Assembly: GCA_003171295.1 (NCBI GenBank)
Contig: PMYF01000922.1
Coordinates: 1,064-12,833, forward strand
Length of the DNA stretch: 11,770 bases
Origin: Acidobacteriota bacterium
GTDB lineage: Bacteria; Acidobacteriota; Terriglobia; UBA7540
Reading direction: 5' to 3'
Shown here piece after piece: positions 1 through 8,556 of the stretch (positions are counted from its first letter, which is position 1; each line of letters opens with the position of its first letter). Made by a program: the position numbers and the translations under genes. A model generated the notes under the pieces. That model saw nothing but the letters and a program-made list of their open reading frames with translations. It was not told the origin of the DNA and did no database searches.

Positions 1-102
1 GGACTTCCTTCCGTCAACCTCTCGTTGAGCAAGCGGACATTTCGATGGACTGACAATGTCTTTCCTTGGGCAAGTCCTGGCCGGGTACAACCGAGCAGCG
101 GT

Positions 103-121
103 GCAGGATATCACATCCTGC
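103..121. other. Short perfect hairpin upstream of the PilZ gene
   Basis: A 7-bp perfect stem, GCAGGAT and ATCCTGC, encloses the 5-base loop ATCAC. It lies in the 244 bases before the first gene, where I see no coding region on either strand. No T-run follows, so it is not a standard intrinsic terminator. It could belong to the 3' untranslated region of a gene left of the window or to the leader of the PilZ gene. Function is unknown. Confidence 0.3.
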
Positions 122-244
122 TGCCCGTGCGCCTTTGCTCATGCTCGCGGGTTGCCCTTTGTGTTAAAGTAGGCGTTTTGCCAACCGTCGCCCGGACTCC
201 TGCCGGAGGCCAGGAAGCGGCGAGTTCGTGCTGAGGGGACGGAC

Positions 245-1123
245 ATGGATGAGCATCCGGAGTCGGCCCGCGCGCCAGTGACAACGGCTCGGGGTTCGAT
301 TCGAGAGATCGAGCGCCGTCGCAGTGAGCGTTTACTCCTTTCAGTTCCCATTCGGGTCGAGGGCGTGGACCGGGATGGGGGCAAGTTCTGGGAGGACACC
401 CGGACGATTGTCATTAATCGGGAAGGCGCCCGCATTTACCTGAAACGCGCCGTTCCGGCGGGCACGACGTTGCTCGTCACCACCCAAGTGGGGCGCCGCA
501 CCGCCAAGTTTCGCGTGGTGGGCCCGACGCAGCCGAAAACGGGGGAGGGCGGTGAATGGGGCATCAAGTGCCTGGAGGTGAATTCCAATCTCTGGGGGAT
601 CGAGTTTCCGCCTGCTGACTGGAAAGAAGGCACGTGCAATGCACTGATCGAGTGCAAAAGGTGCCACACGAAAAAACTGAGCCCGCTCTCGCTGGTCGAA
701 CATGAAGTGTTGGCAACCTCGGGTCTGCTCGTCAAGGATTGCGAGCCGTGCGGGCGCACCACTTCCTGGGGCTATAGTGAGCTGCCCACGGGAATCCAAG
801 GAGCCCCGTTCCCCAACGCGGAGGTCCTGGTCCCACTTGGCGCAAATGGGGCCCCCCGCCGCATCAATAATCGCGTGGCCTTGCAATTGCCGATCCGCGT
901 GCGGAACTACTACGGTACGGAAGAGCTTGCCAGGTCCGAAAACGTTTCGCGCGGCGGTATATGCTTCGTCACCGAAAAGACCTATGAGGTCGGAGAAATT
1001 CTCCTCATCACCTGCCCCTATGAAAAGGTTGGAGATAACATTGAGATGCGCGGCCGCGTCGTGCGCCACCAGGAACTGCAGGGAACCAGCCGCAAGGTTT
1101 ATGGAATCTGTTACGAACGGTAG
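245..1123 (+). CDS. Two-PilZ-domain protein with a central four-cysteine knuckle
   Basis: This 292-residue protein probably binds c-di-GMP through PilZ domains and acts in the cytoplasm. The first PilZ-like domain spans about residues 25-100. It begins with an Arg-rich RRRSER stretch, but its second motif is degenerate (INREG in place of [D/N]xSxxG). The second domain, about residues 205-290, has both signature motifs: RINNR, fitting RxxxR, and NVSRGG, fitting [D/N]xSxxG. Between them, at about residues 135-175, two CxxC pairs (CKRC and CEPC) about 30 residues apart look like a zinc ribbon or knuckle. There is no signal peptide or membrane segment. The ATG at 245 is preceded by the purine-rich GAGGGGAC at 233-240, a usable ribosome site. 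PilZ identity is firm. Ligand binding by the second domain is likely, by the first doubtful. The output partner cannot be told from the sequence. Confidence 0.88.
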   Translation: MDEHPESARAPVTTARGSIREIERRRSERLLLSVPIRVEGVDRDGGKFWEDTRTIVINREGARIYLKRAVPAGTTLLVTTQVGRRTAKFRVVGPTQPKTGEGGEWGIKCLEVNSNLWGIEFPPADWKEGTCNALIECKRCHTKKLSPLSLVEHEVLATSGLLVKDCEPCGRTTSWGYSELPTGIQGAPFPNAEVLVPLGANGAPRRINNRVALQLPIRVRNYYGTEELARSENVSRGGICFVTEKTYEVGEILLITCPYEKVGDNIEMRGRVVRHQELQGTSRKVYGICYER

Positions 1124-1256
1124 GGCCCGAGACCTGCAATAATTCGGCGGGTGATCCCCGGCGCGCCTGTCTGTCATCAACATCGGGTCGGCTTGTAGAA
1201 CGAGCGACTTGCACTCAAATCATCTTCCCATCCAACGAGTCGGGTAAACTGTCTCG

Positions 1257-2340
1257 ATGACTCGCCTCTTCCTGGTGTTCTTCTCCTGGTTCAGCGTATT
1301 CTTCCGTTCTCGGCACGACCTCGGACTTAAGCTTGCCGCCTTGCGCCATCAGTTCGCCGTTCTCAAACGCAAGAACCCTCGACCCCCGGTTGAGCCGGTG
1401 GGATCGCCTGTTCTGGCTAACCCTCCGGCGCCTGTGGCCAAAATGGTCGAGCGTCCTGCTGATCGAAAAGCCGGAGTCGGTCGTCCGTTGACATTGCGCT
1501 GGCTTTCGGTGGTACTGACGCTTCCTTCCTCGCCACCGCCCCGGTCGGCCGAAAATCACCTCCGAACTGCAGAAACTCATCCGCTCTATGGCAGCGGAGA
1601 ATCCGACTTGGGGAGCGCCCAGGATCCAAGGCGAGCTCTTGAAATTGGGATTCGAAGTCTGTGAATACACGGTCTCTCGGTATCTTGCTCAAATCGATCG
1701 TCGCCCATAATCCGGCAAGGGCTGGTTAGCCTTTCTCAAGAACCATCGCGAAGCGATTGCCGCGATGGATTTCTTTACCGTGCCCACATCAACCTTCCGG
1801 CTGCTGTACTGCATCTTCGTGATCAGCCACAGCCGGCGGAGATTCCTGCACTTCAATGCCACGGAACATCCCGCCAGTCAGGGGATCCTCCAGCAACTGC
1901 GAGAGGTCATCCCGGAGGATTGTGCACTCCAGTACTTGATCCTCGACCGTGACGGAAAGTTCAGGGGAGAGGTTGCGAGGATGCTGGAATGCCTCGGGAG
2001 CAGGCTAATTCGAAGGGATTATCGCAGTCCCCGACAAAACGGCGTGGCGGAGCGCTGGGCTGGAAGCTGTCGCCGAGAACTGCTGGACCACGTGATCGTC
2101 CTGAACGAATCTCACGTGCGGCGGCCTGCTCGAAAGTACCTCCAGTACTATTACGAAGATCGCGTTCATGATGCCCTGAACAAAGAGACGCCCGCGGGGC
2201 GTGTTCTCGAACGGAGGCAGACCGACGCCGCCCGTGGGGTGGGTGTGCCGCGCGCCTGTGGCCTGCATCATCGCTATCCTTGGCAAACGGCGCCTGAAGC
2301 GCGTGCCTCTCCATGCCGTTGCCACCTCCTCCGCTGTTAA
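1257..2340 (+). pseudogene. Degenerate integrase-core (rve/DDE) transposase
   Basis: This is the relic of an insertion-sequence transposase with an integrase catalytic core. The N-terminus (from ATG 1257; SWF, RSRHDLGLKLAALRHQ) is in one frame. Extra C in the C5 tract at 1383-1387 then moves the reading frame, after which the family pattern continues (LSRWDRLFWLTLRRLWPKW). Three in-frame stops follow: TGA at 1489-1491, TGA at 1516-1518 (both at positions where relatives carry Trp) and TAA at 1708-1710. Between them the helix-turn-helix-like segment ENPTWGAPRIQGELLKLG is intact. The last open part (1711-2340) holds the core: AAMDFFTVPT (first Asp), YLILDRDGKF (second Asp) and NGVAERW (Glu), then the family-typical LLDHVIVLNE and GLHHRY. 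The protein cannot be made as one chain. I could not locate terminal inverted repeats or a target duplication. The roughly 220 bases after the stop show no gene and may include the end of the element. Confidence 0.88.
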
Positions 2341-2559
2341 TTCTTATGCAGTCAAAGTCAGGCGCGTCAGGCCTGTCAAAACTTTCGGAAGAATCGCGAG
2401 GGGCACGACACCGCGCCACGACAAGAAGGCTCGGGAGAGAGCAGTGATGCTGGTGAAAACTGGCCGTTTTCTCGGGCGCCGCCTTTTTGAAGACCCACAG
2501 GCTGCGCCCTCAACCCATCCGGCGTTGCACGCGAGGCGCGCGCCGCAAACACCCCGGCA

Positions 2560-3410
2560 TTAGGCCGGAAGCTCCAACTCGTACTCCAGAATTTCCTCGC
2601 GCCCTTCGCGATTGGCTTTCGCCAGCACTTCACCCTGGGCCGAGAAGACCACGCACCCGCCCTTCGTGTCGTAGACCACGGAGCGCCCTACGCGGTTCGC
2701 CACCAGCATGGGCGCGCCGATACGCCTGGCGATTTTGCCGAACTCTTCGAAAGGTGGCAGGCTCTCGCGGTTATTGGGGAAGAAAACCGCCTGCGGTTTC
2801 AGGGCTGCAGCACGTTCAATGCAGCGTGCGGAGTCGCCATCCGAGCAGATGAAGCACGTGGCGCGCACGCCATCCACGGTGAAGATCTCCGGTCCGGTGC
2901 CGGGATCGTACCGCGCCCATTCGTTCCGATAGCCCACGTCTTTGAGTTCCAACCACAGCCAGGTCTTGCGGTAATGATAGAAGTATCCTTGGGTCCCACG
3001 AATACCTGCGAGTCATATATCCTGTCGCGATGCCTCTCCGCGAGCCCGAAGGCGCAAATCACGCGCAGTCGCTCCGCCAGCTTGGCCATGCGCGTCGTGG
3101 AAACTCCCTGCGGCACGAGTTCCGCGACGCTCTCTGACCTTTCAGCGTAATCGCACACGGTAAGTTCGTGGAACATGATCCAGCGCGCACCCGATTTCGC
3201 CGCCTGTTCAGCCAGGCGCTCCAGGTTGTCAAGATTTCTTTCCACCTGCCCGGCCAGCGAATCACATTGGATGAGCGCCACTGGAATCTTTCTCACTCGA
3301 CCTTCCTTGCCGGCAGCGGGCAAATCGTCGGCTGGCGCTCCGGCCCAGAGTGCCCCGCTCGCCGCCCCTGCGACCAGAGTTTTCAGAAACCCTCGGCGGT
3401 TTTCAGGCAT
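2560..3410 (-). pseudogene. Tat-exported nitrilase-family amidohydrolase, single frameshift
   Basis: This is a carbon-nitrogen hydrolase, which would cleave amide or nitrile C-N bonds; the substrate is unknown. The ATG at 3410 is chosen over one 11 codons upstream because AAGGAG lies about 11 bases before it. It also puts the twin-arginine signal RRGFLKT at residues 5-11, followed by an Ala/Gly-rich hydrophobic stretch, which implies export. The catalytic triad of the superfamily is visible: Glu82 in MFHELTVCDY, Lys149 in YRKTWLW, Cys189 in CFICSDGD. The frame breaks after residue 141: one C is missing from the plus-strand CC at 2987-2988. Restoring it joins VGPK to GYFYHYRKTWLW and gives about 283 residues, a normal family length, ending at a TAA. 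No other damage is visible, so this is either a very recent pseudogene or a homopolymer sequencing error in a functional gene. Confidence 0.85.
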
Positions 3411-3574
3411 GAGTGTCTCACTCCTTTTCCTTGTGCTCTGCATTCACTCCCGCGTAGGGTCCAAGAACTCAAATGAAAGGCAGTTCCCTTGGCCCAATAA
3501 TGCCCGCGCGCGGCGCAGGTTTCCGCTGGATCAAGAGAATCGCTTCTCGTTAGGTCGTCCCGGGTCCACACGCC

Positions 3575-3873
3575 TCACGGCTCGGTACGACTGGCTGCAA
3601 CCAGCCTAGGAACGGTCCGCGCACGGCATTGGGAAGAGGGCCGGCGCACCGGATCATGAAGCACGCGCCAGCCCATCTTCTTGGCCTTGACGGCTAAGCG
3701 CCGACGCTGATCGTCGTTCAAGCGCAGCCGCTTGCTTCCGAGTTGCTCGCGCAGAACCCGGTTCTCTTCCTGCAGGTCGTCGATCACGTCGCGCTGATGT
3801 TGGTTCAAGCAGCCAGCAAGCGAAATCAGCAGCAGGCGAAATGTATCGAGTGTCAGAAGAATGTTGTCAGCAT
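3575..3873 (-). pseudogene. N-terminal stub of a second transposase
   Basis: Only the N-terminal region of an integrase-type transposase remains. From about 3808 leftward it reads NQHQRDVIDDLQEENRVL, REQLGSKRLRL and NDDQRRRLAVKAKKMGWRVL, the coiled-coil/helix-turn-helix start familiar from a common integrase-core transposase group. Upstream, in the same frame, TLDTFRLLLISLAG also fits that family. A plausible original ATG at 3871-3873 (MLTTFF) is one frame off, so a small indel has occurred near 3855. Similarity stops after GWRVL (about 3655). The remaining residues up to the stop at 3575 are unlike the family, and the catalytic core is absent. This element differs from the one at 1257-2340. 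The bases between 3874 and 4093 hold no gene I can support. Confidence 0.7.
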
Positions 3874-4093
3874 ATCACCCGAGGACGGACCCGTGACATG
3901 CCTCAGACCCGCGCAGGCCAGGTCCTCGAACACGTTACATTTCAGTGGCATCCAATATTTGGACAGTACGCCCGCGCCAGATAGGTCGGATTGTGGCTCT
4001 CCAGTTCGATGGCACCTCCGGCCAAGGCAACTGGCCTTTCGAGCATCCGGCTAGTCCGCTCGATCCGCGATAACAGGCTGCTCCCGGGAAACG

Positions 4094-6655
4094 CTACACG
4101 TCTCCCGAGACGTAAAAGCCGGCCCAATAGTATGGATGCCCGAACGGTGGATCCTCCATCTTTCGGATCAACGGCTCCCAATCTTTGGTTTTTTCAGGCA
4201 GGAAGGTACCGAGCCAACTCATCACATCGTCTTGCGACATCCGCATCGTAATCTTCTGGGCTTCATTCAGAGCGGCAACCACCGTGTGCTTTCCGTCGCG
4301 GAGAAACTGGTAGTGATTACCCAGCAGGATTGCCGCGGCGATCTGGTTGACCTGCCATAGACTCGCAATCACGTATTGGGCGCCCGCGGCGAAGAATGCG
4401 AGCGGAAGCCCGATGTATTCCGCCGAAACCAGCGTACGTGCCAGCCCGCTCTCGCATGCGCCCATCGTGACAGACCTGCATCCAGTGATATCGAGATTCG
4501 AAAAGATCTTCGAGAACGGTACGGCTTGTCCACCGCTGAAGCTCAAATGACTGTTGGTGGGATCATCCGGTTCGTACTGTCCATGACAGGCGAAAAAAAG
4601 ATCCGAGGGCCGCCGGCTGCCCAGCGACGCGATAACGTCGTCCCATGAAGAATTCGGCAGCACGCTCAGGTCGCGATGGTTAGCCGCCTCCAGCATGCGG
4701 AACGTGCCCTTGTACGCCAGAGTTCCGCCCTCGTCATAAATTGCCCCGAGAGTTCCCGCGTAAGGCGCCGTGGTGTCCTGATGAACTTGGAAAAACAACC
4801 CCAGCGACTGTCCATAACTGACCTGGCAATGTTCGATCAAGGGTTTGCCGCTCACCTTCAAGGCATGCAGCGGCACTTCGTTCATGGAGAAACGGGGAAA
4901 AATCTTGAGATGCTTACCTTTGAGCAATGGCAGGAGGGCCTCGAAGAGCGGACCGAGGCGATTCTCGTAAAAGGTGAGCAACTCTTCAAGCGCGCGGCGC
5001 ATTCCCACGGCTCGATCGGGTAAAGTCTTTGCTGCTTCCAGCGCGCTGTGATACGCCTCATGGCATTGCTGCCATTCGGCCAACTGCAATCCCCCTGCCC
5101 CGATCGCCGCGACTCCCGTACCGGTATCGACCAGCGCTGTAATGGTCTGCCTGGCGCCGACATGGAATAGAAGAAACGCCACATTCGGAAGACGCAGCGC
5201 GAAGAGCTTGGCCGTAATCTCATCGCTCAACTGCGCATGCGTAATCGGGGAAGTGAGCGCAATCCGGGTCTTCATGTAGAACTGTCGCGCCTCGCGATTT
5301 TGTTCAACTGATTTGACGTAGGTGAGAAAGTCCTGGTCCAAATCCCCCTTACTATTGAAGGTTGTCAGGTGCTGATGGAAGATCGCCCGGCACTCCTGAT
5401 ACTTCGCATGAACATCGGCCCCGAGGGCACTGGCAGCTTTGCTTTCCGCTACCACCTCGGTCGCGTAACGAGGTCCGGAAGCTTCTATCTCAGCTACCGA
5501 GTCCCGCTCGTTTGACAGCATGGCCACCTGGACCGCATTATCCACATACGAACGGAACAACTGCTGTTTGATCGCTCGGGCAATCGGGAGCACACCCATG
5601 CCGATATGACCCTCAAACATCAAGCGCCCGACTTTGTAGCACTTTAACGCTGGTTCCAGTTCCTTTGGCGGATGCGCCGGATCTATGTCCAGTGGCGCTT
5701 GCCGCAATCGTACATCAGCCAATTCCCGGGCCGAAAGAGCTTGCCAATAGCTGAACTCCGGATGTGACTCGTGAGAGAAGGCGCGTTGAAACTCCCGCGC
5801 TGCTTCCTCCAATTGGCCCGAGTTACGCAGCACGTAGCCGTAAAGCCGATGAAGATGCCCGATCTCGGTGTCCAGCCCGGCGCCTTGTGCTTCTTGCAAG
5901 GCCAGCCGGAACTGTTCCCCCGCCGCATCCAGTTTGTCCAATCCCTCGTAAACGCTGCCCAGGAACCGCCGGGCTAGCACGCGACAGTAGAGGTCATCGG
6001 ATTTCGTGCATTGATCGATGACCTTCAGGTAGTCCTCTGGCGCCCGTTCGTGCCGTGGTTTGTCCAACTCCGGAAAAGCCATCGTGAGATCCCACCACGT
6101 TTTCTCCCCATAGAGATGCTCGGTCAATTGGTTGATCCCACTGTACGGAGCAGCCGTGTACCACTGCCGGTAATAACGATACACGGTTCGCATGCGGCTC
6201 AGCAGGTCATTGGCAATCTTCTGTACATTGGGGTCCTCCTGCTGTGCGAGCCATTGCGCCAGGACGTTATACCCGTTCTCAAGAGATGGCAGTGACAAAT
6301 CTGAGTTCAAATTGATCTGCGCCTCTGCATAGAGGCGGCAGCCGGCCACAAAATACAGCGACCCCAGTTGTTCCATTGATTTCTGAAACAGAAACGTCAG
6401 CTTGTAGGCGGGTAACCGATACCAGCGCACCCACCGGTCCAATTCCCCGGTCATGCGCTCTTGGTCTTCAGGCGAAGCGCACACGGAGCTTATCTGGTCG
6501 ACGAGTGCGGGAACCTGCGGGGTAATTCTACGTGAATCGAATTCATTCTGGACGAGAAAGGTCAGTACACTCTGCACGGCCTGTGCCTGGCGTTCGGTTA
6601 ACAGGTCGCCGGTGGGCTTTGAATGAATCCGCGAGCCTTGCTCATCTGAGGACAT
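4094..6655 (-). CDS. TPR-CHAT caspase-like peptidase
   Basis: This is a predicted 853-residue cytoplasmic cysteine peptidase of the CHAT family (caspase/separase clan). The N-terminal two thirds is alpha-helical with TPR-type repeats, clearest at about residues 223-300 (ARRFLGSVYEGLDKLDAAGE, then GYVLRNSGQLEEAAREFQRA). The CHAT domain occupies about residues 560-853. The catalytic dyad is present: His691 in FFACHGQYEPDDP and Cys734 in VTMGACESGL. The C-terminal HPYYWAGFYVSGD closes the domain as in relatives. I take ATG 6655, not the one 25 codons upstream at 6730, because 6655 overlaps the upstream gene's stop by only 14 bases, typical of translational coupling; no clear Shine-Dalgarno precedes it. 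The neighbour at 6642-7415 is the likely partner. CHAT proteases act in proteolytic signalling, including defence and cell-death systems; which applies here is unknown. Confidence 0.88.
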   Translation of the reverse strand: MSSDEQGSRIHSKPTGDLLTERQAQAVQSVLTFLVQNEFDSRRITPQVPALVDQISSVCASPEDQERMTGELDRWVRWYRLPAYKLTFLFQKSMEQLGSLYFVAGCRLYAEAQINLNSDLSLPSLENGYNVLAQWLAQQEDPNVQKIANDLLSRMRTVYRYYRQWYTAAPYSGINQLTEHLYGEKTWWDLTMAFPELDKPRHERAPEDYLKVIDQCTKSDDLYCRVLARRFLGSVYEGLDKLDAAGEQFRLALQEAQGAGLDTEIGHLHRLYGYVLRNSGQLEEAAREFQRAFSHESHPEFSYWQALSARELADVRLRQAPLDIDPAHPPKELEPALKCYKVGRLMFEGHIGMGVLPIARAIKQQLFRSYVDNAVQVAMLSNERDSVAEIEASGPRYATEVVAESKAASALGADVHAKYQECRAIFHQHLTTFNSKGDLDQDFLTYVKSVEQNREARQFYMKTRIALTSPITHAQLSDEITAKLFALRLPNVAFLLFHVGARQTITALVDTGTGVAAIGAGGLQLAEWQQCHEAYHSALEAAKTLPDRAVGMRRALEELLTFYENRLGPLFEALLPLLKGKHLKIFPRFSMNEVPLHALKVSGKPLIEHCQVSYGQSLGLFFQVHQDTTAPYAGTLGAIYDEGGTLAYKGTFRMLEAANHRDLSVLPNSSWDDVIASLGSRRPSDLFFACHGQYEPDDPTNSHLSFSGGQAVPFSKIFSNLDITGCRSVTMGACESGLARTLVSAEYIGLPLAFFAAGAQYVIASLWQVNQIAAAILLGNHYQFLRDGKHTVVAALNEAQKITMRMSQDDVMSWLGTFLPEKTKDWEPLIRKMEDPPFGHPYYWAGFYVSGDV

Positions 6656-7415
6656 AAGTGCGCGGTTGGGGCGGCTGGAACTGAGTCTTGAAGAACCGCC
6701 CAAAGGGTCCCGCATGGCGCAGTTCGCCAATCAGTGTAGCGCTCACTGTCACCGTTGCGCCCTTGGGTGCCCGCAGGATAGCGTTCGGCGCGAATCCATT
6801 CTGAATCGCGCTGTCCGTGACGTACCAGTGCACGGGATTGGACATCCTTCCCGAACTCTGCAACCTTACGAATGTACTTGTCCACTGGAACGGTAAACTG
6901 AGTTTGAGACCAAGGCATTCGCTCAATGGAGCAAGCGGCGCGGTTGCTCCGCTCAAACTCAGAACGAACTGAAGCGCTTTGGACACGTCCAGGCTGGCCT
7001 CACCGCTCGCCAATTTGTTAACATCCACCTGGGTTGTCGGAAACAGATCGTAAGCCACGATGTCCTCGTGCTTCTTCTGTTCGGCTTGCAACTCGAGTTG
7101 GAGCCGCAAACGTACCAGGCGATGGTCTCCGGCCAGGATGATCGTCAGCGGTATTTGGACGGAATAGAAAGAATAATTCCCGCTGTCCGGCGGGACCTCC
7201 AGCCCCCCCGGCGTCTTGTGCTGCTGAGCATACGTGATCAGTTCAACCCAGTCCAATGCCGCGGGCAGTTCCAGCATCGTCTTGTCGAGCATTTCTCTTG
7301 CCTGCGTCTCATCGGCTTTGACGAGCATGTCGTCCGCCAACACGCCAGCGAGTTCATCTTCGGCATCCCACTCCGGGACCGAAGTAGGCTCAAGATCCAA
7401 TCGAAGTTTTTCCAT
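6642..7415 (-). CDS. Unrecognised 257-residue partner of the CHAT peptidase
   Basis: I do not recognise this family. The N-terminal 70 or so residues are acidic and helical. The rest alternates hydrophobic and polar residues as in a beta-rich fold (IPLTIILAGDHRLVRLRLQL; GATVTVSATLIGEL). There is no signal peptide, membrane segment, Cys pair or obvious catalytic motif, so a binding, sensing or structural role is more likely than an enzyme. The gene comes first in a two-gene unit: its TGA stop (6642-6644) lies just inside the start of the CHAT gene at 6655, so the two are probably co-translated. AAGGGCG lies about 9 bases before the ATG at 7415, and a TATAAT box is found about 35 bases further up. 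It may be the substrate, regulator or adaptor of the protease; this is inferred from position only. Confidence 0.8.
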   Translation of the reverse strand: MEKLRLDLEPTSVPEWDAEDELAGVLADDMLVKADETQAREMLDKTMLELPAALDWVELITYAQQHKTPGGLEVPPDSGNYSFYSVQIPLTIILAGDHRLVRLRLQLELQAEQKKHEDIVAYDLFPTTQVDVNKLASGEASLDVSKALQFVLSLSGATAPLAPLSECLGLKLSLPFQWTSTFVRLQSSGRMSNPVHWYVTDSAIQNGFAPNAILRAPKGATVTVSATLIGELRHAGPFGRFFKTQFQPPQPRTYVLR

Positions 7416-7450
7416 TTGTCACGCCCTTGATGTGGTTAGAGTACTTGGCC

Positions 7451-7479
7451 ATTATAGCCGTCCGCGAGCGTGGAAGCCA
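7451..7479 (-). promoter_or_regulatory. Candidate promoter of the CHAT two-gene unit
   Basis: On the minus strand a perfect TATAAT (7451-7456) lies 35 bases upstream of the ATG of the 257-residue gene. The hexamer 17 bases further up (TGGCTT, 7474-7479) is a poor -35. Just upstream, GGCTGGC (7480-7486) and GCCAGCC (7506-7512) form a 7-bp inverted repeat with a 19-base spacer, which could be an operator or an end-of-transcript hairpin of the preceding gene. The assignment rests on motif and position only. Confidence 0.45.
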
Positions 7480-7616
7480 GGCTGGCAAGCCAAATAACTC
7501 TTGCTGCCAGCCCAGGCCGTTGTCGGTCCTCCGTGGGCTCGCCGGGTGTAAGATCGACCTTGCCAGTTACGGTTAGCCGGAGTCACGCAGGTTTGCCGAA
7601 AGGATACGATGAAACG

Positions 7617-8474
7617 CTATTCACTGCTGTGTCTTCTCCTTCGACTTGTCACAAATTGGAGGCCCAAAGAGGCGATCCAACTTGGCTGGCCATTGGTCCG
7701 ATTGACGGGTACAAGGCTGCGCCCCACCATCCCGAGGAACCAGACCGATCCACTTTTGCCAAGCGGAGTGTGGAAGCCGATGCCGAGTGTTGATTCACGG
7801 GTCTTAGGTTCAGCAGCAGTCGCTCTTGTGGCATCCTGATCATAGAGTTCGAGGTCGAGTTCTGTTTTCTTCTTAAACTCGTGACCCACGATTACGCCTC
7901 GTATCCACGAGTTCGGGACATCCTTATTGGTAAACCAGTATCCAAATTCCCCGGAGATACGGATGGGGCCGATTCGGGCGTTTGCTTCCATGGGCATGAG
8001 AAACTGGGGACCCGGCTCCACAATGTCACGGCGTACGGAGCGGGTGGGGTTGCTCAACAGGAGCTGAGGATAGATCGACATAGCAAAATTGGACTCCCTC
8101 TTACCATTTGAGTCCGGCGCTGCGGTTTTCGGATGGTGCGAGTAAAAGCGCCACTTAACCCCAAACAAAGAGTCTCCGAGGCCTGCGGCAATATGGTCGG
8201 AGGAGTCCCGCGTCTCGTGAATGCTGAGAGGCACCTCGTACTTGAGCTGAACCCTGTTGCCCAGGCCGTAATTGATGTCAATGTTGGGCGTTACATACGA
8301 GCCTTCAGACGGATTGCGATCGCCCACGAGGACCGTATTTATCTCCCAATCCCTGCTTCCTGGAGTGTCAGGATCATCCGATCGAAATGGTGGCCCGCCC
8401 TGTGCCAAGGCCAGAGGCGAAAAGCGAGTGAGGGCGGCTAAAATCAGGCAGAGAAATGGAGCGATCCGTTTCAA
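7617..8474 (-). CDS. Exported beta-barrel outer-membrane protein (Phenol_MetA_deg-like)
   Basis: A 285-residue protein that is probably an outer-membrane beta-barrel of the transporter-like group often labelled putative MetA-pathway of phenol degradation. The reading frame stays open far upstream, but the start is best placed at TTG 8474: GGAGGAG precedes it by about 10 bases, and it gives a clean signal peptide (MKRIAPFLCLILAALTRFSP, then LALAQ) with cleavage near residue 25. The mature part begins GGPPFRSDDPDTPGSRDW and continues with alternating strands such as VQLKYEVPLSI and ISGEFGYWFTN, and repeated turns rich in Gly, Asn and Asp. The C-terminus is a basic RRRRH tail in place of the usual terminal aromatic. 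It lies between the His-rich gene and the CHAT unit on the same strand. Its ligand is unknown, and a link to phenol breakdown should not be assumed. Confidence 0.75.
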   Translation of the reverse strand: MKRIAPFLCLILAALTRFSPLALAQGGPPFRSDDPDTPGSRDWEINTVLVGDRNPSEGSYVTPNIDINYGLGNRVQLKYEVPLSIHETRDSSDHIAAGLGDSLFGVKWRFYSHHPKTAAPDSNGKRESNFAMSIYPQLLLSNPTRSVRRDIVEPGPQFLMPMEANARIGPIRISGEFGYWFTNKDVPNSWIRGVIVGHEFKKKTELDLELYDQDATRATAAEPKTRESTLGIGFHTPLGKSGSVWFLGMVGRSLVPVNRTNGQPSWIASLGLQFVTSRRRRHSSE

Positions 8475-8556
8475 GGCACTATACTCCTCCGGCAATCGGC
8501 GAATCGAGCGTCGTAGACAAATGAACTCCCGGAGCATGCAAGGGAGGGCGGACCGG

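Noticed and set aside
341..1183. A 280-codon open frame antisense to the double-PilZ gene
   Set aside because: It is the GC-driven shadow of the opposite strand: the sense frame has clear PilZ motifs and a ribosome site, this one has neither family pattern nor ribosome site.
1124..2560. Terminal inverted repeats and target duplication of the first insertion element
   Set aside because: I compared the flanks by eye and found no convincing matching ends, so I give only the transposase remnant.
4098..4113. ACGTCT-CCCG-AGACGT hairpin as a terminator of the CHAT gene
   Set aside because: It lies within the last codons (YVSGDV) before the stop at 4094 and has no T-run after it in the direction of transcription, so it is better explained by the coding sequence.
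3942..4181. A 79-codon minus-strand frame over the CHAT gene end
   Set aside because: Most of it overlaps the CHAT coding region in another frame, and the part beyond the CHAT stop matches nothing and has no ribosome site.
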